Below are positions 1 through 4,956 of a DNA stretch of 6,597 nucleotides, in pieces. Position 1 is the stretch's first letter. Each line of letters begins with the position of its first letter. The DNA is taken from NCBI GenBank assembly GCA_021157665.1, contig JAGGWE010000230.1:1-6597 (forward strand), written 5' to 3'. The notes beneath the pieces are model-generated. The model had not been told where the DNA came from. It made no database searches and saw nothing but the letters and a program-made list of their open reading frames with translations. This DNA is from Sulfurimonas sp. GTDB lineage: Bacteria > Campylobacterota > Campylobacteria > Campylobacterales > Sulfurimonadaceae. The position numbers and the translations under genes were made by a program.

Positions 1-211
1 GAACTGATATTATTTTTTCAATACTGTTCAATAATTTTCTAAAGCATTCTTCTACGGTTGAAGATACGAATGGTACAGATGTAATAAAAGCACCATCTGT
101 ATTATCAGCATGGATATAATAAGAATATTCTTGATTACCTATTTTTTCAATATGTACTTTTACAATTAGACCATTTTTTGTTTTAAAATCTATTTCTTGC
201 ACGATTGACAT
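1..211 (-). CDS. Partial hypothetical protein, second gene of cassette 5
   Basis: An open frame starts with ATG at 211 and stays open for 70 codons to the window edge, so the 3' end is missing. The protein begins MSIVQEIDFKTKNGLIVKV, followed by charged and polar residues with no signal peptide or membrane segment, which suggests a small soluble cytoplasmic protein. I do not recognise a family. The ATG lies three bases after the yccF stop codon, and the bases before it are purine-rich (GAAAAAAGAAAA) without a clear AGGAG. Translation is therefore probably coupled to yccF, and the two genes probably share one cassette, since no attC lies between them. The alternating pattern of the middle (GNQEYSYYIHADNTDG) looks like beta strands; that is only an impression. 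Confidence 0.6.
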   Translation of the reverse strand, partial: MSIVQEIDFKTKNGLIVKVHIEKIGNQEYSYYIHADNTDGAFITSVPFVSSTVEECFRKLLNSIEKIISV

Positions 212-214
212 TAT

Positions 215-658
215 TTATTTTCTTTTTTCTAATTCATTGGCAACAGCTGAGGCATATGCCTGCTTCTTACTAACAACTTTTGCTCCAATAGGCCAAATTA
301 AGAATTTCCCCATTCTTACATAAACTACACCTACTGGGATGAAGATTATAGTAATAAATGCTAATATACCAGAACAAATAAAGATTATTGACATAATTAT
401 TCCAAATGGAAGCCATATTAGGTTTACTATTGTTCCTCCTATACTTCTTGCTCCTGAAACACTACCTTCACCCTTAAGGTTTTCTTCATTAATAATCTCT
501 TTTCCAAAGGGAAAAGCACTTAGTTTAGCAAATTGCAATAATGCTTTTCCAAGAGGTATTCCAACTATAGTTATAGTGAATAAAGCTGCAAGAATTAAAA
601 AGAACAATGCTTGCCACCAACCAAAAAATACGAACCAAATTATGTTAAATATACCCAT
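215..658 (-). CDS. yccF: YccF family inner-membrane protein
   Basis: This 147-aa protein matches the YccF/DUF307 inner-membrane family in length (E. coli YccF is about 148 aa) and layout. It has two copies of the same unit, residues about 5-55 and 79-128. Each starts N-[IL]-I-W, has a hydrophobic stretch with a conserved P-x-G turn (GIPLG at 33-37, FIPVG at 106-110), and ends K-x-L...[FW]PxG (AFPFGKEI, IWPIGAKVV). A hydrophilic linker with several charged residues separates them. Three or four membrane segments are likely. The family's role is unknown. An ATG ten codons upstream (688) is also in frame, but AAGGAG seven bases before 658 decides for the shorter start. It is the first gene of cassette 5, with the partial gene three bases downstream. 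Confidence 0.85.
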   Translation of the reverse strand: MGIFNIIWFVFFGWWQALFFLILAALFTITIVGIPLGKALLQFAKLSAFPFGKEIINEENLKGEGSVSGARSIGGTIVNLIWLPFGIIMSIIFICSGILAFITIIFIPVGVVYVRMGKFLIWPIGAKVVSKKQAYASAVANELEKRK

Positions 659-665
659 AACATAA

Positions 666-671
666 CTCCTT
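666..671 (-). promoter_or_regulatory. Ribosome binding site deciding the yccF start
   Basis: Minus-strand AAGGAG lies seven bases before the ATG at 658, while the longer frame beginning at 688 has no comparable site. It therefore fixes the yccF start at 658. I see no convincing promoter in the 80 bases between the cassette border and this site. Confidence 0.7.
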
Positions 672-734
672 AAATTTAATTTCACCATTTAGTAAAATAG
701 GCATATTTAAATTTTAGGAATCATTAAAACTTAG

Positions 735-802
735 ATACAACGATCGTCTTGAGAAATAAGTCGCCGCTGGGCTACTTATTTCTCTCCAAGTATTTGTTAT
801 GA
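735..802 (-). repeat. attC site of cassette 4
   Basis: This is a 68-bp imperfect palindrome of attC type. R'' is TCATAAC (802-796) and R' is GTTGTAT (741-735), with crossover between G741 and T740. Inside are perfect 11-bp arms, GAGAAATAAGT at 751-761 and its complement at 774-784, around a 12-base CG-rich loop. R'' is the exact complement of the start of cassette 4 (G plus TTATGA at 3296-3291). R' differs from R'' because it contains the first bases of the next cassette. In class 1 integrons the single-stranded bottom strand of such sites is folded and cut by IntI. The core sequence differs from attC2 and attC3, so this cassette probably has another origin. Confidence 0.88.
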
Positions 803-823
803 TGTCATTTGTCTGAACTGACT

Positions 824-1513
824 TTATTTTTTTTGAGTTTGATCAATTAATTTAACACTTTGATCTTTCATATAAGATTCATTGTATGGACCAACAGGTA
901 ATGTGTAAATAATACGATTATTAGCAACTTTTGCATATTTAACATAGTCGGCTGTTGCTGTATTAACTGCAGCAACGACTACTTTTGCAATTAAGCCAGC
1001 AAGTCCACCACCACTATTTCCTCCACTTAAATCTACAACTACTGTCCCCGTATATTTCCATAATTCTTCAGAAGTTTTTGTAGAAACAATTCTAGCTTCA
1101 ATTGATACAGTTAACGAGGAGGCAAGTACCATATACGATACATCCCACTTTTTTATTTTAGTAAATAAAACAGCATCTGCACCAAAATATTCATAATATT
1201 TATTTAATGGCATTTTATACAGGAGTTCTGTGTCGTATATACCTTCTTGTTTCATTATATCGTTAACCATTTCAGTTGGAAATGTGTAGTAACCCATTAG
1301 TGCAAATGGCATTTCTGTAGTTGTCATATAATAATCTTTAGCTTCTGCATCTGTACTCTCATTCATTGGAGGAAGGATTAATAATGATTTAGGCTGTTGG
1401 TCATACATTTTTGGAAATGCTACACCTTTTGTAATATAGGCAGGACCACAACCTGTAAATGTTAAAATTAAGATTGTTAAAGTGAAATAGGCAACTAATT
1501 TTTTCTTAATCAT
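824..1513 (-). CDS. DUF799 (GNA1162-type) lipoprotein
   Basis: The 229-aa protein has a lipoprotein signal peptide: MIKKK, a hydrophobic run, then TFTGC with the lipidated cysteine at 22. The mature part resembles DUF799/GNA1162 lipoproteins, with PKSLLILPPMNES at 41-53, EMPFALMGYYTFP at 67-79, YFGADAVLFTKI at 109-120 and a closing LPVGPY at 205-210. A glycine/valine-rich stretch sits at 163-183. GNA1162 is a surface-associated lipoprotein known from Neisseria and is typically encoded next to CsgG-like and DUF4810 lipoproteins, as here. Its biochemical role is not established. The start overlaps the end of the DUF4810 gene by 8 bases, with GAAGGA as ribosome site, so the two are translationally coupled. 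It is the last gene of the operon and stops 22 bases before the attC R'' box. Confidence 0.88.
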   Translation of the reverse strand: MIKKKLVAYFTLTILILTFTGCGPAYITKGVAFPKMYDQQPKSLLILPPMNESTDAEAKDYYMTTTEMPFALMGYYTFPTEMVNDIMKQEGIYDTELLYKMPLNKYYEYFGADAVLFTKIKKWDVSYMVLASSLTVSIEARIVSTKTSEELWKYTGTVVVDLSGGNSGGGLAGLIAKVVVAAVNTATADYVKYAKVANNRIIYTLPVGPYNESYMKDQSVKLIDQTQKK

Positions 1514-1892
1514 TTTGTTTTCCTTCTGCTACTTCTATTTTTTTAATCATTCTATCCATAAAGTGAGCTGATTCAGGATATATAGATTTTTCTTTATTAA
1601 AACTTTCTATAGCTTTATCAGTTTTCCCACTTTTTAGATATATGTAACCAAGATTCGCATACATCCCTGGTGCTACTCTACCCGAACGGCTTTCATTTGC
1701 ATTTTCAATAGCATATTCTATTGATTTTTGAAGTTCCAAAGCTGTATTGGTACCAACATCTTTTTTTGATGCATAATAGCTTTCACTGTAGTTACCATAT
1801 GTATATAAAGGTTTTGGTTGTGCACCACAACCGGACATTACAAATCCAATAGCTGTTATGGCTAATAAACTTATTATCGTATTATTTTTCAT
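1506..1892 (-). CDS. DUF4810 lipoprotein
   Basis: The 128-aa protein has a signal peptide ending VMSGC, with the lipidated cysteine at 22. The mature part matches DUF4810: an N-terminal YTYGNYSESYYASKKD (30-45), then a TPR-like helical hairpin, APGMYANLGYIYLKSGKTDKA followed by IESFNKEKSIYPES, at about 74-108. In this family the TPR-like unit probably holds partner proteins in the CsgG/DUF799 assembly at the outer membrane; that is inferred from constant co-occurrence. GAGGTG lies before the ATG, which is two bases after the stop of the 99-aa gene. Its 3' end overlaps the DUF799 gene by 8 bases. Confidence 0.88.
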   Translation of the reverse strand: MKNNTIISLLAITAIGFVMSGCGAQPKPLYTYGNYSESYYASKKDVGTNTALELQKSIEYAIENANESRSGRVAPGMYANLGYIYLKSGKTDKAIESFNKEKSIYPESAHFMDRMIKKIEVAEGKQND

Positions 1893-1894
1893 TA

Positions 1895-2194
1895 TTATTG
1901 CACCTCAAATTCTTTGGCAATACCATCACTAATAAAAATATTTCTTTTAATGATTAATGTATTGTCTCTATATACTTCAACTAGATGTTTTCCTGGCTTA
2001 ACCAAATATTGGTTATTTTTACCAGCATGTACACTAAACTTATCTCCATTATCTATTGAAATCATAGTATTATTGATATTGCCAGTAAAATACAAATAAG
2101 ATTTTTGAGTAGCCGTTGCTACTCCTTCTTTGTATCCACATCCTGATAAAAATATTGAAGCAATTAAGCCCATTGTTAAGATTATTTTTTTCAT
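1895..2194 (-). CDS. Small lipoprotein of unknown family in the CsgG/DUF4810/DUF799 operon
   Basis: The 99-aa protein has a textbook lipobox (IFLSGC, cysteine at 19). The remaining 80 residues look like a small beta-sandwich: alternating hydrophobic strands, a VKPGKHLVEVYRD turn at about 66-78, and a closing strand. The PGKH-x-V-x-V motif resembles PEGA-type surface domains, but I cannot assign a family. The ATG overlaps the last base of the CsgG-like stop (TAATG), with TAGGAG seven bases upstream, so it is translated with the operon. It is an extra member of the usual three-gene set. It is probably periplasmic or outer-membrane anchored, and either a structural partner or a chaperone of the CsgG-like protein. 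Confidence 0.8.
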   Translation of the reverse strand: MKKIILTMGLIASIFLSGCGYKEGVATATQKSYLYFTGNINNTMISIDNGDKFSVHAGKNNQYLVKPGKHLVEVYRDNTLIIKRNIFISDGIAKEFEVQ

Positions 2195-3171
2195 TATTTT
2201 GCTCCTACCTGAATATATATTTTAGAGTAATCTTTACTTTTTATATATTCTGTTAAATCACCAGTTATAATTGTAGCTAATGAAACTTCTGTATCTGGAG
2301 TATCACCCATTGTTGCTTCTATTTTAATTGTTGCAATTTTTTTCCCAGGAAGGCTGATCATCATATTTGTTTGAGGATTTTTAACTTTTTTCCCTTTTTT
2401 ATAAACATCAAATATATCACCAACTTTTATATTTTGACTTTTTCCACCTGATGTTATTAAGCTTCCATCCTCGTAACCAAGGATGTATCCTTTCCATGGC
2501 TTGTCAAGCATATTCTCAATTATATTTGAAGTTAAATCTGATATTGCCGCATCAATTGCTTTATCATTTAACTGACCGTTATATCCAGCCTTTCCACCAA
2601 CACCCATTACTGTTCCTGCTTCACTAAAAGATGTACCTTTTCCTTCTTCAGAATAAATAATTAATCCAGTGCTAACATCTACAATTCTGATATGAACTTT
2701 TGCAAATGCTTCTTGTTTTTTAACACGACTAAATACACCTACATCACTTGTTTCTTTACGTCCAAATTCTGTAATCGAACCTAAAATTAAGTAATCAGCC
2801 GAATTATCAAGTTTAGCATGATTACCCATTTTTAGTTCTTTTTCTATCTTTGATAAATCTGCACGTTCAAGCATGATAAATCTTCCAGATTGAAATAGTT
2901 TTGCGGATAAAATATCCATTGCTTGTTTTCCAATTTTGTCGTTATTTTTATCAATAAAAAAACTTTGACCATATCTAGTTTCATTTGTAAATCGACCAAT
3001 TGCAACTTTTCTTTTTAATCCACTAGGGATATCTTTTTTGACTTTTAAAGTCTCACTTATCTGTATTTCATTTTTTATTGGAACTTTATGTGTTTCTGTT
3101 TTTTGCATGGTTGCACAACCAGAAAATAAAATTGCAATAGTAGTTATCGTATATAAACTTTTTAAAAACAT
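2194..3171 (-). CDS. CsgG family outer-membrane lipoprotein
   Basis: The 325-aa protein has a lipoprotein signal (LFSGC, cysteine at 19). A CsgG-type domain covers about 53-225, with RKVAIGRFTNETRYG (54-68), FIMLERADLSKIEKEL (98-113), ADYLILGSITEFGRK (125-139) and AKVHIRIVDVSTGLIIYSE (157-175). Residues 226-325 form an additional C-terminal part with IKVGDIFDVYKKGK, an SH3-like signature also seen in long CsgG relatives; E. coli CsgG is about 277 aa. CsgG forms an outer-membrane pore that exports curlin subunits. No curlin gene is present, and the CsgG/DUF4810/DUF799 set occurs in many proteobacteria without curli, so a curli role should not be assumed. AAGGAT precedes the ATG. It is the first gene of the cassette 4 operon and overlaps the next gene by one base. 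Confidence 0.88.
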   Translation of the reverse strand: MFLKSLYTITTIAILFSGCATMQKTETHKVPIKNEIQISETLKVKKDIPSGLKRKVAIGRFTNETRYGQSFFIDKNNDKIGKQAMDILSAKLFQSGRFIMLERADLSKIEKELKMGNHAKLDNSADYLILGSITEFGRKETSDVGVFSRVKKQEAFAKVHIRIVDVSTGLIIYSEEGKGTSFSEAGTVMGVGGKAGYNGQLNDKAIDAAISDLTSNIIENMLDKPWKGYILGYEDGSLITSGGKSQNIKVGDIFDVYKKGKKVKNPQTNMMISLPGKKIATIKIEATMGDTPDTEVSLATIITGDLTEYIKSKDYSKIYIQVGAK

Positions 3172-3226
3172 GTAAATCCTTATTTTAAATATTTGTATTG
3201 TGGTGTATTATTTTATATCAAGAAGA

Positions 3227-3232
3227 ATTATA
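3227..3232 (-). promoter_or_regulatory. Probable promoter (-10) of the lipoprotein operon
   Basis: Minus-strand TATAAT, directly preceded by CATG, lies 55 bases before the CsgG-like ATG, giving a leader of about 50 bases. No proper -35 box is spaced correctly, which is usual for Campylobacterota sigma-70 promoters. It lies inside the cassette, so the operon should be expressed independently of its position in the array. Confidence 0.5.
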
Positions 3233-3290
3233 CATGAACGAGCCTTTTTTTAAAATATCATTACTTGTCAAGATTAGTGTGTAATTTGAC

Positions 3291-3360
3291 TCATAACGAC
3301 TGTCGTGAGCAATAATTTTCCCGCTAGGGTAAATTATTGGTCTCCTCGTACTTGTTATGC
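3291..3360 (-). repeat. attC site of cassette 3
   Basis: This is a 70-bp attC. R'' is GCATAAC (3360-3354) and R' is GTTATGA (3297-3291), with crossover between G3297 and T3296. The arms AATAATTT (3311-3318) and AAATTATT (3331-3338) enclose a small inner stem, CCC-GCTA-GGG. R'' is the exact complement of the first bases of cassette 3 (G plus TTATGC at 4200-4195), proving the pairing. It differs from attC2 at only 8 of 70 positions, so these two belong to one attC lineage. The DUF2442 stop codon lies inside R''. Confidence 0.93.
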
Positions 3361-3591
3361 TGCGTGGCTATCAAGGTACAAAGTGTCAGGGGATAAGTCT
3401 TGACCATTTGCCCACTGGATAGAGTTAAAATGGGGTTTTACTGTTTTAAAGTAAGTTTTATCTTGCAGCTGTTTGAAAAAACCTTTATTAATATATGGTT
3501 TCATATCAAATATTTTCATCTCTCCATTTTCAAAAGAAAGTAAAATTTGATAGTCATCTTGCACTTTTACATCTGTAATATTTGGTGTCAT
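3355..3591 (-). CDS. DUF2442 domain protein (partner of DUF4160)
   Basis: The 78-aa protein fits the DUF2442 family across its length: LLSFENGEMKIFDMKPYINKG at about 17-37, FFKQLQDKTYFKTV at 38-51, and the family's closing IQWANGQDLSPDTLY at 58-72. Such proteins are usually encoded next to a DUF4160 gene. The pair is widely annotated as toxin-antitoxin-like, with DUF2442 the possible antitoxin or DNA-binding partner, but the mechanism is unproven. AGGAG overlaps the DUF4160 stop (TAGGAG), nine bases separate the genes, and the ATG follows six bases later, so they are coupled. The stop TAA is the TAA of the attC R'' box (GCATAAC), so the gene fills the cassette to its very end. Confidence 0.88.
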   Translation of the reverse strand: MTPNITDVKVQDDYQILLSFENGEMKIFDMKPYINKGFFKQLQDKTYFKTVKPHFNSIQWANGQDLSPDTLYLDSHAA

Positions 3592-3600
3592 TATTTACTC

Positions 3601-3870
3601 CTATTTTAAAGGTTCAATTTTGAAAATTTCTTCACCATTAATTGCTAATTCCCAATCAGCCACTAACTCATCTTGATGAATTTCAATCCAAGCTTCAACA
3701 AGTTTTCTTTTGCTTGTTTTCATATTACCCTCAAGCATCTTTCCATCGGGAATGGTAAAAATAGCTTGTTCACCTTGATATTTTACATGTATGTGAGCGA
3801 GTTTATGTTTTCTATTATCAAAATAGTACATTGAGATAATGATGCCATAAAACATTGAAATGATTGCCAT
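3601..3870 (-). CDS. DUF4160 domain protein (toxin-antitoxin-like pair)
   Basis: The 89-aa protein matches the DUF4160 family: an N-terminal FYGIIISMYYFD (7-18), the conserved histidine pair in HKLAHIHVKYQGEQA (22-36), a middle LEGNM and RKLVEAWIEIHQDELVADWELA (55-76), and the closing KIEPL. Full length. These small soluble proteins are found upstream of DUF2442 genes, and this pair resembles a stabilising toxin-antitoxin module, which is common in chromosomal integrons. That role is inferred from context. AGAGG sits seven bases before the ATG. Its own promoter (TGCTATAAT) lies 27 bases upstream, and a 21-base perfect palindrome lies beyond that. Confidence 0.88.
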   Translation of the reverse strand: MAIISMFYGIIISMYYFDNRKHKLAHIHVKYQGEQAIFTIPDGKMLEGNMKTSKRKLVEAWIEIHQDELVADWELAINGEEIFKIEPLK

Positions 3871-3896
3871 TTTAAAACCTCTATTTTATTTAGAGT

Positions 3897-3905
3897 ATTA
3901 TAGCA
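3897..3905 (-). promoter_or_regulatory. Extended -10 promoter of the DUF4160/DUF2442 pair
   Basis: Minus-strand TGCTATAAT (TG at 3905-3904, TATAAT at 3902-3897) is a full extended -10 element 26 bases before the DUF4160 ATG, giving a leader of about 20 bases. The -35 region is poor, as expected for an extended -10. The same nine bases occur in the array promoter next to attI. The pair can therefore be transcribed from inside the cassette. Confidence 0.65.
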
Positions 3906-3930
3906 TTTTTTAAATCGGCACTTGTATATG

Positions 3931-3951
3931 TTCCATATCAAAGATATGGAA
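3931..3951. promoter_or_regulatory. 21-bp perfect palindrome, possible operator of the DUF4160/DUF2442 pair
   Basis: TTCCATATC, three A, then GATATGGAA: nine-base perfect arms around a three-base centre. It lies between the stop of the 52-aa gene and the -10 box, placing it just upstream of the -35 region of the pair's promoter. This is a position where toxin-antitoxin complexes often bind. An RNA hairpin is possible too, but no T-run follows on the minus strand, so a terminator is unlikely. Confidence 0.5.
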
Positions 3952-3965
3952 TGAGAAATAGTTTT

Positions 3966-4124
3966 TTATGTATTCCAAACTTTAGTTCCAGACTTATCTT
4001 TAACATAATAATATCCACCGTTTTTTTTCTTTTCAGACTTTGCAAACGCAATTGCAGAATCTATACTACCTAATGTTTCTATGCAACTGTCACCAAGAAA
4101 GTTATTCTTAAAAACTCTATACAT
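3966..4124 (-). CDS. 52-aa hypothetical cassette protein
   Basis: The frame runs from ATG at 4124 to TAA at 3966. It begins MYRVFKNNFLGDSCIETLGS and ends GGYYYVKDKSGTKVWNT, with a lysine-rich middle (KSEKKK). It has no signal peptide or membrane segment. I do not recognise it. The case for a real gene is a strong AGAGGAG six bases before the ATG, its position as first gene of cassette 3 about 76 bases after the border, coding direction shared with the array, and low-complexity-free protein sequence. The gap of 95 bases to DUF4160, holding a promoter and a palindrome, suggests separate transcription. It would depend on read-through from upstream or a weak promoter in its AT-rich leader. Confidence 0.65.
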   Translation of the reverse strand: MYRVFKNNFLGDSCIETLGSIDSAIAFAKSEKKKNGGYYYVKDKSGTKVWNT

Positions 4125-4194
4125 TTTATCTCCTCTTTTAAACTCACTATATAAATATAGCTGTGTTCAATTTTCAGATAAGTTGAAAAACTGA

Positions 4195-4264
4195 GCATAA
4201 CGGTTGTCGTGAGCGATAATTTTCCCGCTAGGGTAAATTATTGGTCTCCTCGTTTTTGTTATCT
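4195..4264 (-). repeat. attC site of cassette 2
   Basis: This is a 70-bp attC. R'' is AGATAAC (4264-4258) and R' is GTTATGC (4201-4195), with crossover between G4201 and T4200. The core palindrome ATAATTT (4216-4222) / AAATTAT (4235-4241) encloses CCC-GCTA-GGG. The core is nearly identical to attC3. R'' is the exact complement of the start of cassette 2 (G4621... TTATCT at 4620-4615). The stop codon of the membrane-protein gene lies inside R''. Confidence 0.93.
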
Positions 4265-4594
4265 TTTAATTTTGTTTAACATGTACAATACATATCCTGA
4301 CACAATAAAAATATTACCTTGAACTAAACGAGATGATGCATATAAATATGCTAATACTGTTGTGCCGATTGCTAATAAAACAACTAATAATACAAGAAAG
4401 ATATTCTGTTTAAGGCAAAGTTGATATTTGATGTTTATTAATGCACCAAATAATATAATGTCAAATACTATAGCAATAACATATGTATGTGAAAATACAT
4501 ATTGAAACCAAGGTTTGAAGGAATTTTGAAAGACAAAAATAGTTCCGACTATAATTAAGATAGAAGTTATTGAGATGATAAAATCTTTTGACAT
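4259..4594 (-). CDS. Small four-helix membrane protein, unknown family
   Basis: The 111-aa protein starts MSKDFIISITSILIIVG. Hydrophobic segments lie at about 5-22, 37-54, 63-86 and 93-107, so it is most likely a four-helix inner-membrane protein with short loops and a basic end (NKIKR). It has no signal-peptide cleavage site and no family I recognise. An in-frame ATG 13 codons upstream (4633) would lie outside the cassette in the neighbouring attC, and the strong AGGGGAG nine bases before 4594 decides for this start. It is the only gene of cassette 2. The 26-base leader leaves no room for a promoter, so it needs transcription from the attI side. Its TAA is the TAA of the attC R'' box. Confidence 0.78.
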   Translation of the reverse strand: MSKDFIISITSILIIVGTIFVFQNSFKPWFQYVFSHTYVIAIVFDIILFGALINIKYQLCLKQNIFLVLLVVLLAIGTTVLAYLYASSRLVQGNIFIVSGYVLYMLNKIKR

Positions 4595-4603
4595 TATATA
4601 ACT

Positions 4604-4610
4604 CTCCCCT
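4604..4610 (-). promoter_or_regulatory. Ribosome binding site deciding the membrane-protein start
   Basis: Minus-strand AGGGGAG, four bases inside the cassette border, precedes the ATG at 4594. The upstream ATG at 4633 has no such site and is not part of the cassette. It is the first functional signal of the cassette, so the gene carries its translation signal but not a promoter. Confidence 0.7.
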
Positions 4611-4614
4611 TGTA

Positions 4615-4748
4615 AGATAACGGTCGAGTACAAAAATATGTTACCTTGTTCTCAAACTCTTTTGTGTTTGATATGATAGCTAAGTTTTCAAATAAGTTGA
4701 GTTATTTTCGGCTGTGGTAACATATTTTCTTGCTATGCTTTGTTATGA
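4615..4748 (-). repeat. Long (134-bp) attC site of cassette 1
   Basis: R'' is TCATAAC (4748-4742) and R' is GTTATCT (4621-4615), with crossover between G4621 and T4620. Perfect 13-bp arms, AAAATATGTTACC (4633-4645) and its complement (4716-4728), enclose about 70 bases that can pair further (CTCAAACT against AGTTGAG). It is about twice as long as the other attC sites here and close to the length of Vibrio VCR sites. R'' is the exact complement of the start of cassette 1 (G4957 plus TTATGA). The outer R and L boxes resemble the other sites; the core is unrelated. Confidence 0.82.
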
Positions 4749-4956
4749 TGGCATGTGCTTTATGGTCTAGCAGTTTTTGTGTGAGTCGGTTTAGTTTTTG
4801 AGGGGTTTTCTCTTTTTGCTTTTAGTGAACTTTCTTGGCTTTTTTGAGAGGGCTTTTTAGTTTGCTCTTGGCATGTTGGTTTTTAAACTCTCTTTTTAAG
4901 CTTGTTTTTGTTTTCAAAAACTAACTTTAAGCAAGGTGCTTACGATAGACTCATAA
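4621..4956 (-). mobile_element. Integron cassette 1: no intact gene
   Basis: This 336-bp cassette sits directly at attI, the position of the most recent insertion. It begins TTATGAGTC at 4956. The 208 bases before its attC contain only ATG frames of 3-5 codons on the minus strand and 8-18 codons on the plus strand, none with a ribosome site. One minus-strand frame from 4917 to 4702 reads lysine-rich protein with a single in-frame TAA at 4824-4822 and no ATG; it may be a decayed gene or just reflect A-rich composition. A small hairpin (GTTTTT/AAAAAC) lies at 4904-4921. It could be a regulatory-RNA or spacer cassette. Every cassette further left must be transcribed through it if Pc is used. Confidence 0.75.

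Larger units (their letters stand above)
1..740 (-). mobile_element. Integron cassette 5 (partial; yccF and unknown gene)
   Basis: The cassette begins at 740 with TTGTAT, immediately after the crossover G at 741 of the preceding attC, and runs off the window before any further attC. It carries yccF and a second gene on the minus strand. By the rule that holds for the four complete cassettes here, its own attC should contain the R'' box ATACAAC. At least 740 bp and two genes make it larger than a typical single-gene cassette. Confidence 0.7.
741..3296 (-). mobile_element. Integron cassette 4: four-gene lipoprotein operon
   Basis: This 2556-bp cassette lies between the crossover points of attC3 and attC4. 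It starts TTATGAGTC, and G+TTATGA matches the R'' box (TCATAAC) of its own attC. It contains four tightly packed minus-strand genes (CsgG-like, 99-aa lipoprotein, DUF4810, DUF799), all lipoproteins, plus a promoter of its own in the first 120 bases. Most known cassettes hold one gene in under 1 kb, so a whole functional operon in one cassette is unusual. Confidence 0.85.
3297..4200 (-). mobile_element. Integron cassette 3: 52-aa gene and DUF4160/DUF2442 pair
   Basis: This 904-bp cassette lies between the attC2 and attC3 crossovers. It begins TTATGC, and G+TTATGC is the exact complement of its R'' box GCATAAC. It carries three minus-strand genes, an internal promoter and a palindrome. A toxin-antitoxin-like cassette with its own promoter is the kind thought to stabilise integron arrays. 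Confidence 0.88.
4201..4620 (-). mobile_element. Integron cassette 2: membrane protein
   Basis: This 420-bp single-gene cassette begins TTATCT at 4620 and ends with the G at 4201. G+TTATCT is the exact complement of the AGATAAC R'' box at its end. The gene and attC together occupy nearly all of it; only 26 bases precede the ATG. Confidence 0.88.

Noticed and set aside
339..665. Plus-strand open frame of 108 codons
   Set aside because: It is the shadow of yccF on the other strand; it has no ribosome site and no family character.
1914..2099. Plus-strand open frame of 61 codons
   Set aside because: It lies wholly opposite the 99-aa lipoprotein gene, which has a lipobox, ribosome site and operon position.
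2194..3171. Curli secretion system
   Set aside because: No curlin or other csg genes are present, and CsgG-like proteins with DUF4810/DUF799 partners occur without curli.
3266..3271. Consensus TTGACA on the minus strand as a -35 box for the lipoprotein operon
   Set aside because: At a 17-base spacing the -10 position reads AAAAGG, and the real TATAAT is 33 bases away, too far to pair.
3931..3951. Palindrome as a rho-independent terminator after the 52-aa gene
   Set aside because: No T-run follows the stem on the minus strand, and the stem is AT-rich; an operator fits its position better.
3291..4264. Similar 70-bp repeats as a CRISPR array
   Set aside because: Only two close copies 900 bases apart, with genes between them and attC structure; no regular spacers or cas genes.
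4171..4700. Direct repeat of 16 bases with one mismatch (4171-4186 and 4685-4700)
   Set aside because: A match this short is expected by chance in a few kilobases of AT-rich sequence, and the surroundings do not align.
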